This document shows positions 48,401 through 60,883 of a stretch of 64,000 nt of DNA, piece by piece. The notes under the pieces are model-generated. The model had not been told where the DNA came from, ran no database searches, and saw only the letters and a program-made list of their open reading frames with translations. Position 1 is the stretch's first letter, and each line of letters opens with the position of its first letter. Position numbers and translations under genes: made by a program. This DNA comes from Sindora glabra (Eukaryota > Streptophyta > Magnoliopsida > Fabales > Fabaceae), in NCBI GenBank assembly GCA_020226215.1, contig CM035235.1, positions 53,721,511 through 53,785,510 on the forward strand, read 5' to 3'.

Positions 48401-48755
48401 TAGGTGAGTTTTTTGTAAAACACCTTATGCAAAACAAGGGTAACAAAATATAAAATCATGCCAAACACAAGTTGCCACAGTTAGTCTACCATTATGCAAA
48501 TATAGGCTAGTTTGAAGGCTTTCAAAGGCTGGATTTGAGGCGATATAAACAAGCCCAAATTTCTGTTCATATTCAAAAATGAATTAGTCTGTGGACCCGT
48601 TCAAGACTTTTGTGGACTAGACCTGTCCCAAATCAAATGGCAAATTAGTACCAATGAGTCCATATTTCAATAAGAGTTAAACGGACTAGCTCATAATAGA
48701 TTAAAACCTATATGGAACCAATCCAGCCTATTTGTTTGACAACTCTAATTATAAG

Positions 48756-51160
48756 CTATCTTTTAAAAGTATTTAGTATACTAATTTATTGAAAAAATAA
48801 GATTTGATTTGACAAAGGTGGAATCAATAGTTACCAGAATCAATAACAAAAGTGAATTTAACTGCAAAATTGTTTTTGTTGTATGAGATTTACCATATGC
48901 TTGGTAGAAAAAAATGGATAAAAAGGAAAGAAATTTCTAAAATTTAGTTAGAATTGAAAATGTGAAGAAAGGAATATCTTAAAATGGTGATGTTGTGAAG
49001 ATAGTATTAACTATAAATCATATTATTTTAATTTTTTATCCAAAATTCCAAATAATGGAAAATTTTAAATCTTAAATCTTAAAAATCACTTTTTCTTTTT
49101 TCCCCCACTCCACCGAGCACAAGATTACTCAAACTTTCAACAAAATTAAGGGTTTCTTAGTGAAAAATAAAATGTTGATAAAATATTTAGTAAAATAAAT
49201 TATTTACTAAAATATATAAATGGTTTGGATTATTTCTTAAATTATTATTAAATAAGATCTTGCCCTGTAACTATAAGCATAGTGTACTTTAAGTTTTCCC
49301 ATAGCACTAAATAATTGCGGTGAGTTCTTCCATACATTAAATTTATTCATGCATTAAGTATTTAATTGCTCACATGAATTTCATATTTTTCGAAACAAAG
49401 AACATTCAATTTAATGGCTTATAATTTACCGACTTAATCAATTAATCTATACATTAAGTAAAACTCAATACATGATAAAATTGGTCATACACTTCTTAAA
49501 ATAAAAAGAGTACAAACAAAATAACCTCAATCCCATATTTAGTAGAATTAAAAATAAAATTTTATTTTTTTACTATCTTATTTTAATTATATTTGTGCCA
49601 TTATAAAATCTATCAAATTTAATAGAAATTTATTATAATTTATTTTATTTGCTTAAAATACATATTATGTAAAAGCTTTACCCATTTCTAATATTATATC
49701 AACCATAATACTATTAGTATTTTTTAATTGAATTTCATAAATTTTTTTAATACAAACCAAATAAAAAAATTCGTTTATAAATGAATTGAAATCATTATTT
49801 TTTATAAAATTTTCAAATAATAAATTTTTTTTATAATGGATCCGAAATTATTTTTTATAAATAAAATAAAATTAATTTTACGAAATTGTGAAGCCAAATG
49901 ATCCCAAAATCCCACAGAAAACAGGGGTAATTGGACTTCGAAGTAATGATATTCTCTAGTTTTGGTTGTTCTACCCGCTATCAGTGTTTTAAAATCTGAT
50001 TTGATAGTTGATCGACAAAATGAAAATAAAAATTGGATTGATTCAATCGGCGAAAGTAAAGATCGAAGCACTTCACATATTTTTATACACATTATATTAT
50101 ATTTTATATATAACATATAACATTAAAAATATATTATAAAAAATATTTACAATTATCATTATCAAATATAAAATATTTTATTATTATTTAAAACATGTAT
50201 GAATGTGTATAAATTTTAATTACATATATATCTAACGAGAATTTTAAATTTATATAATAATATCAAAAGATACATGTATGAATTAAAATTTTATAATCAT
50301 TTTAGTGAAATGAAGTTTAATATTATTAAAATAAATAAGAGCATCACCAGTTCACCTAACATAGTGTCTCACAGTTGGGAGAGAGTGTTTATTTGTACTT
50401 ATTTGCAAGAAAAGTACATTAGCACAGATTCCCGTTTGCCTACCGGCCCTTCGGAGCAATGTTCAACATGAGATGGCTTCGTTCGACCTAATTAATCTAT
50501 AAATTAATTAATAACCGTAGTTGATAAATTAATCTTTGTTGTAAAATTATTTAATAGAATTAATTATTATAATAATTAAAAATATAAAATAATATAAAAA
50601 ATAAATTAATATGAATGAATACATAAATTAATTGAATTATATATTTATTTTAAACTAAATTATATTAAAGTATTCAAAATATTAAAAAAAAAGAATGTTA
50701 CTACCCTTTTCTTGTTGACCCTTCGGTAAAATCGTTAAATGAATTAATTCAACTTTATCATATTAGCTCAATAGATAATAATTGTATATCAAATCAATTT
50801 AAAATCGGACTATTTTTTTACTAAGTTGAGTCAAGTTGAATTGCTACAATACTAATATCAATCTTAATTTCAATCTTAGATTATCTTTTATTAAACAGTC
50901 TCAGATGGCTTTTGCAACCCATTATACTTCTTTTTATTATTATTAAATCATTTATTTACCTATAATTAAGTTTACATTATTAGTAAACTAAAATTAATTA
51001 TTATTACTATTATTATTATCATTTAAAAATTTATTATTATTAGATATAACTAAAATAGTAAGAAAATGAATTAAAATATAATATTTTTTAATATGAAAAA
51101 CTTGAGATATAAACTAAAAAATTCAGTATTAATTAAAATAAATATAAATATTTTATTAAC
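48756..51160. other. A+T-rich intergenic DNA with a small G+C-richer islet
   Basis: No gene is recognised. The segment 50,340-50,485 is unlike its surroundings (gtttgcctaccggcccttcg, gatggcttcgttcgacct) and lies in a 65-codon plus frame without known domain. A patch at 49,985-50,065 (tcagtgttttaaaatctgat and attcaatcggcg) resembles an end of a common plant TIR repeat. Confidence 0.4.
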
Positions 51161-51165
51161 TAAAT

Positions 51166-51168
<3 letters not shown>

Positions 51169-51218
<50 letters not shown>
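51169..51218. repeat. (AT)n microsatellite
   Basis: About 50 bp of uninterrupted AT dinucleotides. Confidence 0.95.
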
Positions 51219-51221
<3 letters not shown>

Positions 51222-53280
51222 TATATCACTTTTTATTGTACTAATAATAATTTTGTACTTTAATTAATATATTTATTTAGTTATAATAATTATTTTATAT
51301 ATATTTATGTATGATAATTACTTCGTGTAATTATTTTTATTAATTTTTAAATTCTATTATCATAAAATGAATTTCTTGCATAATTTTTATTAATTTTTTA
51401 ATTTTAATATAATTATTTATTTTGATAAATTTATATAATATATATTGATAATATTAAATACAAATATTTATTAATTTTAATACTAAAAATTATTTAATAT
51501 TATTCATGTATATAATTTTAATATTATATATTAAAATATAATTTTAATATGCCAAAATTAATATTTTAATATATATAAATATTTATAATAAATTTATTAT
51601 TTATTATTTATTAATATTATCAAATTAACAAATTAATTTAATAATTTAATAGAGTAATACTTATTAATCTTGCACCTTTAATAAGCTTGACTGACTAATT
51701 TTAATCTTCTATAAAATAAAATTATTATTATCATTTTTTATACTAATCATAATTTTAAATCAAATAAAATTATACTAATACTTCCACCCTTCAAAGTTCT
51801 GACAATAGTTCAACCTGTCATTTCTCGTTTTGATCCCGATAAAGAATAGGAAGGTACGAGAATGCTTTCTAACTAAATTAGATAATTAATTATAATACTT
51901 TTTTAATTGTATTTTTAAAAAAATAAATTTATTAATAAATTTTAAAAATAACAAATGAAAAATGTGAATGAAAATATAAAAAATTAAAATAATGAAGTAA
52001 ATAGATAATTCTTCTACACTTCTCTGGTTGACAGAGTAAAAAACGTTGAAAGCTGAAAACTTTTAGAAGATTAATTAAAATATTTTTCCCTTTTTCTTTC
52101 ATTATCTAAAAAGTAGAGTATAATTGACAATTAGGAAAAATTACACCATACCAACATATAATTTCGTCCTTTTTCTTTGAACTCCCTCGTGAATTTATGC
52201 ATTGTAGTTGACCTATTTATATTTTTAAATTATTTACAATTTACTCATCTAAAGTATTTTTTATTCAAAATTTAACAAAAAAAACTCATATGTACTGTGT
52301 AAGATTTTTATTTTCCTAAATTTTAATTCAATTTAACATCTATTCAAAACTAATTTATTCCAAAAATTTCTATTCTACAATTTTTATTTAATAATTATAG
52401 ACTAAATTATAAAAGATATATTTTTAGTAGATTTATGATTTTTTTAAAAATAATTTAATTTAATTAAATCAAAATTAAAAAATTAAATATTACATATAAT
52501 GCATTTGAATTTTTTACTAAATTTTGGATGATAGTTAATTTAGATAAACAAAATGTTAAAATTAAAAAATATGAATAGATAGATTATAATACTTAAAATC
52601 ATTGATAAATTAAGAAAAAAAGTAAAAATATATAGATAAAATATACTTTTTCCTTAAGCAAATATTACACAACAAACTTCATATTTTCCCCCTTTCCTAA
52701 TCTTTGATTTCATCTGAACCTTTCCTTTCCCGTGCTTCATTTTCATTATCCAATTCCACATAATTAAGACTTTAACAAGAAGACTTTTATAAGGAAAAAA
52801 ATGTAAATCATCTTTTTTATTCATATGAAATTAATTTTTTATTTTCTTTTTATGATATATTTAACATATATAATATTATTTATCCAATTCTAAATAATTT
52901 TATAAATAATAATAAAAAATAAAATACAATAATTATTATTTTAAAAAATTAATATAATATTTTTTATAAATTAAAAATAAAAAAATAAATTCTATAAAGG
53001 CAAAAAAATTACTCAGAATAAAAAAGAAAACCTCTCAACAAATAAGGGAATTATATATTGCTTTGGTGAAAATTATGATAAAGCTGATCTAATTATGAAT
53101 TTTATGAATAAAATTACGATTTTTAATAAAACGTTTATGAGTATAATATGAATAATTATATATAATTTTTTATATAATATAAATTATATGATATAATATT
53201 ATTTATATAACATTTATAATTTTTTATAAAATTTTATTCATAAATATGGTTGCTGAATACAGATTTGTCCTTGTTTCCAT
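51219..53280. other. Extremely A+T-rich DNA, no gene
   Basis: Almost pure A/T stretches with no open frame of note. A short moderately G+C-rich patch at 51,780-51,860 has no recognisable content. Confidence 0.5.
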
Positions 53281-53295
53281 TAGAGCACAGTAAAC

Positions 53296-53313
53296 CCCCG
53301 GGGGGGGGGGGGG
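53296..53313 (+). repeat. C5-G14 homopolymer tract
   Basis: Five C are followed directly by about 14 G, inside A+T-rich DNA. Such tracts are unstable and can be miscounted in assemblies. Confidence 0.85.
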
Positions 53314-53591
53314 AACACGCCAACGAATAATATAGACTTGTCGGTGGACAAAATCCGTGCTCCAAATTCGAATAAACTTGTCCTAGTTTTGGTTTTCCAA
53401 AGCTATAATTCTAGCTAACGGGTAAATTGAAATTTACCTTAAATAGATAAAGTTTATTTTCTAAATTATTAGCCTAAAATTATCCTATTAGCTTCTATAT
53501 GACTAGATTCAAACTGATTTATTAAAGAAATCTAACTTAACCTATTAACTTATTTAAAAACTTCTTTATATAAATAGATTTTTAAATTTAC

Positions 53592-53912
53592 TACTTCCTT
53601 CTTCTTTTTTTATCTGTCACATTTTTTAAAAATTTTTTATTCCTTTTTATCTGTTATTTTAAAATTTCAATGAAGCATTAAATATTTTTTTTCAAATTTA
53701 TCCTTTTCATTCATTAATAAATATTTTATTATTCTATAATATTAGTCAATTTGTATTTATTTCTTTATATTTTTCTTTCTATATTCAACTATCTTAAATT
53801 TTGTGCATAAAGGGTAATCTTGTAAAACTCATTAAAAATAAAAAATTTAACTACTTTTTTAATATGTGCGAAATCGGTTAATGACGATAGATAAATAGGA
53901 ACAGAAGGAGTA
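53592..53912 (+). mobile_element. Stowaway-like MITE, copy 2 (best preserved)
   Basis: It starts TA-cttccttcttctttttttat-ctgtcac and ends gatagataaataggaacaga-aggag-TA, giving imperfect TIRs and a TA dinucleotide at each end. The sequence and TA target fit Tc1/Mariner Stowaway elements. 321 bp, non-coding. Copies at 35,736 and 57,136 share the interior. Confidence 0.75.
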
Positions 53913-53957
53913 ATAGACTAAAACTTTCTTAAAATCTAAAATTGTCAAATGGCTTAA

Positions 53958-53971
53958 TTAAGTCTATATAC

Positions 53972-54030
<59 letters not shown>
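53958..54030. repeat. (ATAC)n/(AT)n microsatellite
   Basis: Short atac repeats lead into about 45 bp of AT dinucleotides. Confidence 0.95.
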
Positions 54031-54033
<3 letters not shown>

Positions 54034-54368
54034 TAAAATATTTATATTATTTATATGTATAATATATATTATATTATATTATTTATAAATATATTTATAA
54101 TTAAATAGACCAGCCTAATATACTTATAAATTGAGCTTAAAGAAAAAAGTTTAATCTATTTATTTAAATAAATTATTTTATTAGTTTAAACTTAATTTAT
54201 TTAAATAAATAAATTAAATTCAATTAAATTTTAAAAAAATTAGATTGTAAACCTCTAATAGGTCATTTGACCTATTTACACTTTTAATTCCAATCATGTG
54301 ATTACTGACTAGGAAGGACATTTGCCCTTCCTTTCTGTACTCGTCAGGATCCGCTGAGCCCATTTGAC

Positions 54369-54545
54369 GAAGAATTTTATTATACTCCAGGAGTAAGGTA
54401 ACAGGGCCTTGTTCCGGAGAGAGAAATAGAGAGAATGCAATGGAGGTGGAGCCTATGTGTGGAGCCCGCCCCACTACATTCTCTCTATTTCTCCCTCCGG
54501 AGTAAGGCACTGTTACGTTACTCCTGGAGTATAATAAAAATTCTC
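54369..54545. mobile_element. Foldback MITE, Mutator-like, second family
   Basis: Arms of about 75 bp are nearly perfect inverted repeats (agaattttattatactccag ... gtt/act-ccggag[a/g]gagaaatag). The flanks carry a perfect direct repeat CCATTTGAC (9 bp, 54,360-54,368 and 54,546-54,554; a tenth base, C, also matches). Ends are GAAGAATTTT and, inverted, GAGAATTTTT. The long minus-strand open frame across it (54,220-54,591) is a by-product of the hairpin. Confidence 0.9.
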
Positions 54546-54599
54546 CCATTTGACACATAGGCATGAAATTTTTTTTTTGTCTAATATTCACTCTAAAAA

Positions 54600-56290
54600 T
54601 TTAATGTTATTCATATAATTTTTATTAAATATATTATTTTTCCACTTAATAAAACAATGTCATAAAAAATTAATTATGTTTATGAAAAATTAATTAGCTT
54701 TGATATTTATAATATTTGTATTATATAAAGAGTATTAACTTTTTAATATTAATGTAATACTAACAAATATTCCCTATAATTGACATTTAATTTATGAAAT
54801 TATACATTCTTAAAAATTATAATATTTTTAAAAATATAATCCTACAAATATCATATCACTATATTTTTAAAATACAATAATATTATAATCTAATTATTTT
54901 ATGCATTTTAAAAATATTATTAAAATTTTAAAAATATCTTTACCAACAATTCAACATTGATAAATTTGTGAAAAATTTCATCCCAAGGCTGAGAGGATTT
55001 AAAGAATATGAGTGTGTTAATTGATATTAGATAAATTGAAGTTATGAGAAAACCTCTTTTTATGGGTATAATGCTAGAGATGTAGTGTATTTGGAATATT
55101 TATATCAAACATGAACCACATTCAAAGGCCGCGTGTAGTGTGGCTTTAGGGGCATCTCCTCGAAAAATTACAAATATAAATGATTTTTATATTTTTAAAA
55201 AATTTTAATATACATATCATATAAAGTTTTAATAATTTGCATTTTTATCATCTCAATAATTTTTATATAGTTTCACCCTTAGTAGCATTTAATGGTAATA
55301 AACAATAGTTAATAATATATGATAAAATGATAAATAATATTGAGTGCATATAGGCACTAATTAATTATGATAGATGACATTAAGTATGAAAGGTTAGGAA
55401 TGTTAAATGAGTGGTTTGTCACAAACACAAACGGATTCGTGACCAATTAACTTATATTATTTGAATATAAAAAATAGATCTAATTTTGGAGGTTTAAACC
55501 AATAAGATCCTATAATGAATGCGAACTAATTCACGAACTTAATTGTGAATCTACTAAGTCGACAGATATGAGCCTATCCCAATTTTAAGGTCCAAAACCT
55601 GCAATGGTGGGCCGACTAGCCCTCGAATTTTGACCTTTCGACACTTTTACCAAAGCTTGTGAGTGCAAAGAACGGTGATTAAAGGTTATAATAAATGTTG
55701 GGAGACGATATTTAATAATAATAGTTAATAATAATAAATAATAATAAATATTAATTATTAATAATAAATTATGCAATAGTAACAATGGCCAATAATGATA
55801 AAAAAATAATGAAATAAAATAATAAAATTTAGAATAAAAGGTAAAATAAATATTTTATATTATTAAAATATTTTCATAATATAGAAATATTTCGGAGTGA
55901 CCATGGATTAATTTTTATTTAATTATGTCAAAATTTTTGCTTAAATCGACGGCATTGATTTGTAAATTGCACCATTTGATTTCATCCTCACAAAAAATGC
56001 CAGCAACTTTAAATTGTTTAACTTAACTGTGCAAAAATCGAAGTTTAATTGGGTGATTATAATATGAAAAAATTTATTATATATTATTAATATAATGATA
56101 TATTAATATATTATTAAATTTAATTTTTTATATATTATTATATAATATGTAAAATTTTATTTAAAAAAATATATTTTTGATATATAATTAATTTAATAAT
56201 AATATATTAATATATTATTGTATGCACCAAAATTTCTCTTTTATAATTTTAGACATAAAAAATCTAAAGTAGCAGAAAAAAACTAAGCAA
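54600..56290. other. A+T-rich intergenic DNA
   Basis: No gene is seen. A segment around 54,760-54,930 (tgaaattatacattcttaaa then aattataatatttttaaaaa) resembles 58,600-58,760 and may be a shared decayed MITE. (AAT)n-like runs lie at 55,713-55,770. A G+C-richer patch at 55,540-55,660 has no recognisable content. Confidence 0.45.
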
Positions 56291-56299
56291 CAAGTTGAT

Positions 56300-57115
56300 G
56301 CAGAAAAAGGAAAATGGTTGAGAAAAATTAGGATAGAAAATCCCATTTTTCTTCTATTTGAATGGAAGAAGAAAAGAGGAGGGATAAAAAGAAGGAAAGA
56401 AATTTTTTATAGGTCCCACCTGAATTCACTATCAGAGAAGAAAAGCAGAGAGAAGCAGCTCTCCATGCGTGTTAACTATGTATGCCCTCCTCTCCACCTT
56501 TTGCATCTCCTCTGGTCGCTATCTCCCATTGTGTATGGCTTCTCTCTAGATATTTTCTTCCTTTTCTTCTTCACCGGATCTACAAATGTATTTGTGTTTT
56601 TCTTCCACCATTTTTACTGCTTCTACTGGTTTTGTCTATTCTGTTTGGATGCCTAAATCACTCTTCTATCACTGAGCTGTTCATCGCCAGTGTTACTGTT
56701 TTCTTGATAAACGACGTCACTGATCTGCTCCTCTACTGACGATAGGAGTTCGACTTGTGCCACTTCTTTGCTGCCGACTGTTGATGGGTTTGTGTGACCC
56801 TCGAAACGGGTCGAATGGATCCGACTGGATCTAACCGCAAGTTGAATAGGAGAGTCACCTCATCCGATTCGTCAATCTTTTTAGCTACAAATATTTTTAA
56901 AATTACAAATCAATTTTTTTTTCCAAAACTACAATTTTTTTAAACCACAAATTAATTTGTTTTCCAAACCTACAATTTTTTTTTTCAAACCACAAGTTTT
57001 TCTTATTCTTTTTTAATTTCTCCTACCATCAAACAAATTCTAAAATTAAAAATGGAAGAAGGAGCCTCTAGCAATGAAAGGGGAGGGGAGAGAGAGAGAA
57101 AAGTGGAGACAAAAA
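56300..57115. other. G+C-richer C/T-rich segment of unknown origin
   Basis: 56,440-56,880 is clearly richer in G+C than its surroundings, with a strong pyrimidine bias (cctcctctccacctt, cttcttcaccggatc). Two overlapping plus frames (56,318-56,656 and 56,482-56,739) encode Phe/Leu/Ser-rich sequences with no family I recognise. The purine-rich ends (gaagaagaaaagaggaggga on the left, aggggaggggagagagagag on the right) resemble subterminal parts of the element at 60.9 kb. It could be captured gene or promoter/UTR DNA. Confidence 0.35.
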
Positions 57116-57135
57116 TATTCTATACCAATAACGTA

Positions 57136-57452
57136 TATTTCATTCATTTTTATGTATTTATTATTATTTATCGATTTTATATATATTAAGAAAGTAATTT
57201 AATTTACTTATTTTTAATAAAATTTATAAGATTATTCTTTATACATAAAATTTAAGATAATTAAAAATAAAAAAAATTTAAAAAATAAATACAAGTTAAT
57301 TAATAATGTAAAATAATAAAATATTTATTAATAAAAAAATAAATTTTAAAAAAATATTTAATACTTCATTAAAATTTTAAAGTAAAAGATGATAAAAAAG
57401 AAAAAAATATCTTTTTAAAATTTAATTGATAAAAAGAAATTGAAGGAATATT
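57136..57452 (-). mobile_element. Stowaway-like MITE, copy 3, inverted
   Basis: Its reverse complement matches copy 2 along most of its length: attccttcaatttcttttta at the start, tttaatgaagtattaaatat, attaataaatattttattat, and tttatgtataaagaataatc. TIRs are diverged and the interior is slightly more A+T-rich. Confidence 0.7.
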
Positions 57453-57462
57453 ATATAAGGTA

Positions 57463-57705
57463 ATATTATTATTTTTATATTTAAAATTATAAAATATTGA
57501 TAAAATAAATTTTAAATTAAATTAAATAATTAATTTTATTTTTAAATAATAATTTATTTTGATAATTTCAATCTGTATAAATATTTATATGAAAAAATAA
57601 AATTATTAATATGAATTATTATTTAAAAATAAAATTAATTATTTAATATAATTTAAAAATAATTTTATCAATATTTTATAATTTTGAGAAATAAATTAAT
57701 AATTT
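57463..57705. repeat. Long A/T inverted repeat (foldback)
   Basis: Left arm 57,482-57,554 and right arm 57,612-57,684 are near-perfect inverted repeats of about 73 bp (taaaattataaaatattgat ... ttttaaataataatt). Weaker pairing extends outward to about 57,463 and 57,705. The spacer is about 57 bp. No target duplication was identified. Probably a foldback-type MITE. Confidence 0.85.
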
Positions 57706-59668
57706 TATTATAATGTAACGATAACTATTGAAGCCCATGTGAGGATAAAAAAATAAAAAAATTAATATTTAATTGCAAAAGAAAAGTTCGCGCAAGGAAA
57801 AGCCGTTTTTCTGGTGGAAGAGCGAGGCTACTGTATTCTTTCCACGGAAATTGATTTTTCATAAATGTTATAATCGTGAAATACTAAAATAAAAAATGGA
57901 TTTTACTTATTTATTTTATATAAAATAAAAAATTTAAAAATATTTTCTAATTTTAAAATAAAATTTATTTTATTATTATATGTTTAGATTTTTTAAATCA
58001 TTAATATAAATAATGTATACTCTTTCATTTATATATATAAATAATATTTTTTTACAAAACATATTTTTCACCGAAATGAAAGCTAAGAAGGGTGGGGGGT
58101 GAGAGATAAAAAACATTTGACTATGATAATATATTTTAGTTTAGTTAAATAATATTATTTCATTGGTTTTGAGTTTATTGAATTAATAAATTTCAAAACA
58201 AATTAAGTTAGAGTAGATATTTTTTTAAAAAAATTTGAATCCATTTTAAACTATTGAATTTATTAAGTTATAATAAATTTAATAATGTTATATGTACAAA
58301 AAAAGAGATCCAAAATAAAATTTTATATAGAATTCAAAAGTTGTTATTAAATATAGGATAGTGAAATAAATTTATAAAATTTAATTTAATATGTGTAAAA
58401 AATTTGGAACTCAATTTCAAATTATATTTTTTGGGCTTATGGCGTTTCCTCATAAATTACACATTTGATTATTAATTCAATCAAGTATATGCGAATTATA
58501 ATTTTTGGATTGCCCTAATTTTAAGCAAACATTGAGTTAAAAATATATTTAGAAATTGTTTAATTTTAAAGCAAATATAGGAATCCAATGTTCTTTTAAG
58601 TCAATATTTGATTCGTGGAACTATACATTTCTAAAAATCTTAATATTTTTAAAAATGTAATTCTGAAAACTTTAATTCTTAGAAATATGGTATTACCATA
58701 TTTGTTTCATTTAAAAATATTCATAATAATGCTATAATATTTTATTTTTAATTAATTTATATATTTTAAAAAAAAATTCTATAAATTTTGTAATATAAAA
58801 TAATAATTTGGCAATACAAAAATTTGAGAAGTTGTTATGAGGTGTTATGGAAAAAATTATAAATTTTACATAAATTATTATCAAATTGGACGATTCTTTG
58901 GTACTAACGATAAAATAATGAGTATCGGAAGAGAAGCAAATCCAGGCCATTGAATGAAGATAGGCTTATTTGAGCCCTTAATTAGGAACAACATGTTACC
59001 TACTATTGTAGAGAATAAAATATCATTTTTATCCTTAAAATTTTGCAAGTGAGAAAAAGTAATTGCTAGGGCTTCAACCAAGTAGTGAAGGTATTTGAGA
59101 GCTTCAAGGTTTGAAGGTTTTTGGATTGCTATTGACTGCTATGAAATGCCAAATGTGGACGCTATAAAAGCATGCTTATATTTTGAATGGAATAAGGGAA
59201 TCATAATTAATTATAACTGATTTAATTATTTTTTAAGCAATATTTCTGTTAGTAGAATTCTAAGGAAATAATGTCAACGAAGTGTGATTGCTTCGTTCTA
59301 ATTTTGTGGCATCTGGAAAATCTTATTATTGATTGTGGCCTTGATTAATAGATCTGATTTTCATACGTTGGTTCAATAGTGTGTTCATGTGTTCATATAA
59401 TGTAGACAACGATTGAAAGCATTGTTCTTGTATAGGCTTTGATACTTTGGAGTGCACCTACATTCTAAATGTTTGATAATTTGCTTGAATGAGACTTGAT
59501 GTCATAAAGATGCATGTAATTTCCGTAGTAAATTTTTTGGTTTGAATTTCTTTTAAGGAGATTGATTTAGCTTCTGTTGTAGGTTTAATAATCTCTATTT
59601 GATTTTTCCTCATATGTACAGGTCTTAATCATCATTTGGATTTATTAATACTTTTATGTGAGAGTCAA
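57706..59668. other. Intergenic DNA; MITE-like pieces, intron-like tract
   Basis: 57,890-58,075 contains A/T-rich sequence ending acaaaacatatttttcaccg, resembling the inverted end of the repeats at 172 and 13,783. 58,880-59,668 is less A+T-rich and T-biased with several possible splice motifs (for example cctcatatgtacag at about 59,620), as in introns or UTRs, but I find no exon. Confidence 0.4.
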
Positions 59669-59677
59669 TACTTTACT

Positions 59678-59840
59678 GGTGCTTTTTATGTCACCTCCAT
59701 GGGTTTGGAACCCATAGGTATGTGGCAAAATACAAGTCATTGGATGTGTGAAGCCATTGACTTAGTCAACTCATCTAATGGTTTAGATTTAATCACATCC
59801 CCATGGGTTTCAAACCCATGGGGGTAACATAGAATTCCCC
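59678..59840. mobile_element. Foldback MITE, GGTGCTT family, copy 2
   Basis: The 163-bp element is flanked by a perfect 9-bp repeat TACTTTACT (59,669-59,677 and 59,841-59,849). It starts GGTGCTTTTTATGT and ends ACATAGAATTCCCC. Inside, tggcaaaatacaag, cattgacttagt and cccatgggtttcaaaccca parallel the copy at 31,988-32,160 (tggcaaaatacaagccactg, cattgacttagt). Arms are less perfectly paired than in copy 1. A plus-strand open frame across it is incidental. Confidence 0.92.
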
Positions 59841-59849
59841 TACTTTACT

Positions 59850-60883
59850 TTTTGATTGTTAACTTCTCCTTTGTAATGCATTTATATGTAATGTATAGGG
59901 TATATACTTGGTAATTTAGCTTGGTTTGGAAGACTTATTGTATATGTTCAACTTATTTATGCAATTGGAACACTACTTATGTTTTATACCTAATATGATT
60001 AAATGGAAATTTCAATCCTTAATTTCTCCTATAAACCTTCATCATGCATTACATTTTCTTATGGTTGTTGTAGTTTCATAGATTGTTTAGATTTTAGTAA
60101 TTATTACACACTAACTTTATTGAAAGATCAGCTTTTGCAATGCAAGTTTTGAAATCTTGAACAGTTCATGGAATACAAAATTTAGTAATTTATTGAATAA
60201 GTTTATTTGTCTTTAGAGTGTTGATAGCTAAATGCAAGGAATAATGGGATTTACTAGTTTAGCACTACATCTTTGCAAGTAGTTTGCAATGGCATCTATG
60301 TTTGAGGATTTTTTTTAATTTATTTAACTTTGTTTTTAAATAGTCTACCTGAACAATTTTTCTTGGTCTTTTGCAAAGTTATTCTAGTTTGTTTGTTTTT
60401 GTCATCCTCCATAAATATGCCTTTGTTTTTAATGTTACTTTAGATGTAAGTTTGAATTTGGTTTCATTAAAAGCAAGGAAAAAAGAATAAAGATAGATAA
60501 TTTGGACTTTAGATAATGAAATCGATTAAATTATCTTTTCAATGTCATAGTTGTGAAAAAGAAAATATAATCTATTGAAACATTAATTCCTAAAGCTACA
60601 GCTTTGGACTCGAAAAAACTAAGATATAAAAACAAGGAAAAAAGATAAACTATGAGATGGTATATTGAGGATTATACAATTGAAACTTAGCAAGTGCATT
60701 TATTTATTAGTTCTTTTCTTCAGTTAATTGATTGATAATACTATTAATTAATTTGTGAGAATTGAAGATAGTCAACGAAAACATCCTAAACTAAATTTTA
60801 TTACATTTATGTTTGCACATCAACTTCAAGGACAAGTATAGGACTCCTTATAAGTTTTATCAGAACTTTTCCTTTAGGCTCTG
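59850..60883. other. Non-coding, intron/UTR-like, no gene recognised
   Basis: Moderately A+T-rich with T bias. No domain, tandem repeat or inverted repeat found. Confidence 0.4.

Larger units (their letters stand above)
36758..48747 (+). mobile_element. hAT transposon B, carrying a nested Helitron
   Basis: The left terminus TAGGGTTATTAAACA and the right terminus (inverted TAGAGTTGTCAAACA) match at 12 of 15 bases. They are flanked by ATTATAAT (36,750-36,757) and ATTATAAG (48,748-48,755), an 8-bp duplication with one mismatch, as expected for hAT. The 11,990 bp contain a 5,998-bp Helitron, leaving 5,992 bp of hAT sequence. A plus-strand transposase pseudogene is split into 39,125-39,971 and 45,970-47,566. 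Confidence 0.78.

Noticed and set aside
54220..54591. 123-codon minus-strand open frame
   Set aside because: It is produced by the foldback MITE at 54,369-54,545 and does not resemble any protein.
56318..56739. Overlapping 112- and 85-codon frames
   Set aside because: Strong pyrimidine bias explains the Phe/Leu/Ser-rich translation; no domain, splice structure or homology is recognised.
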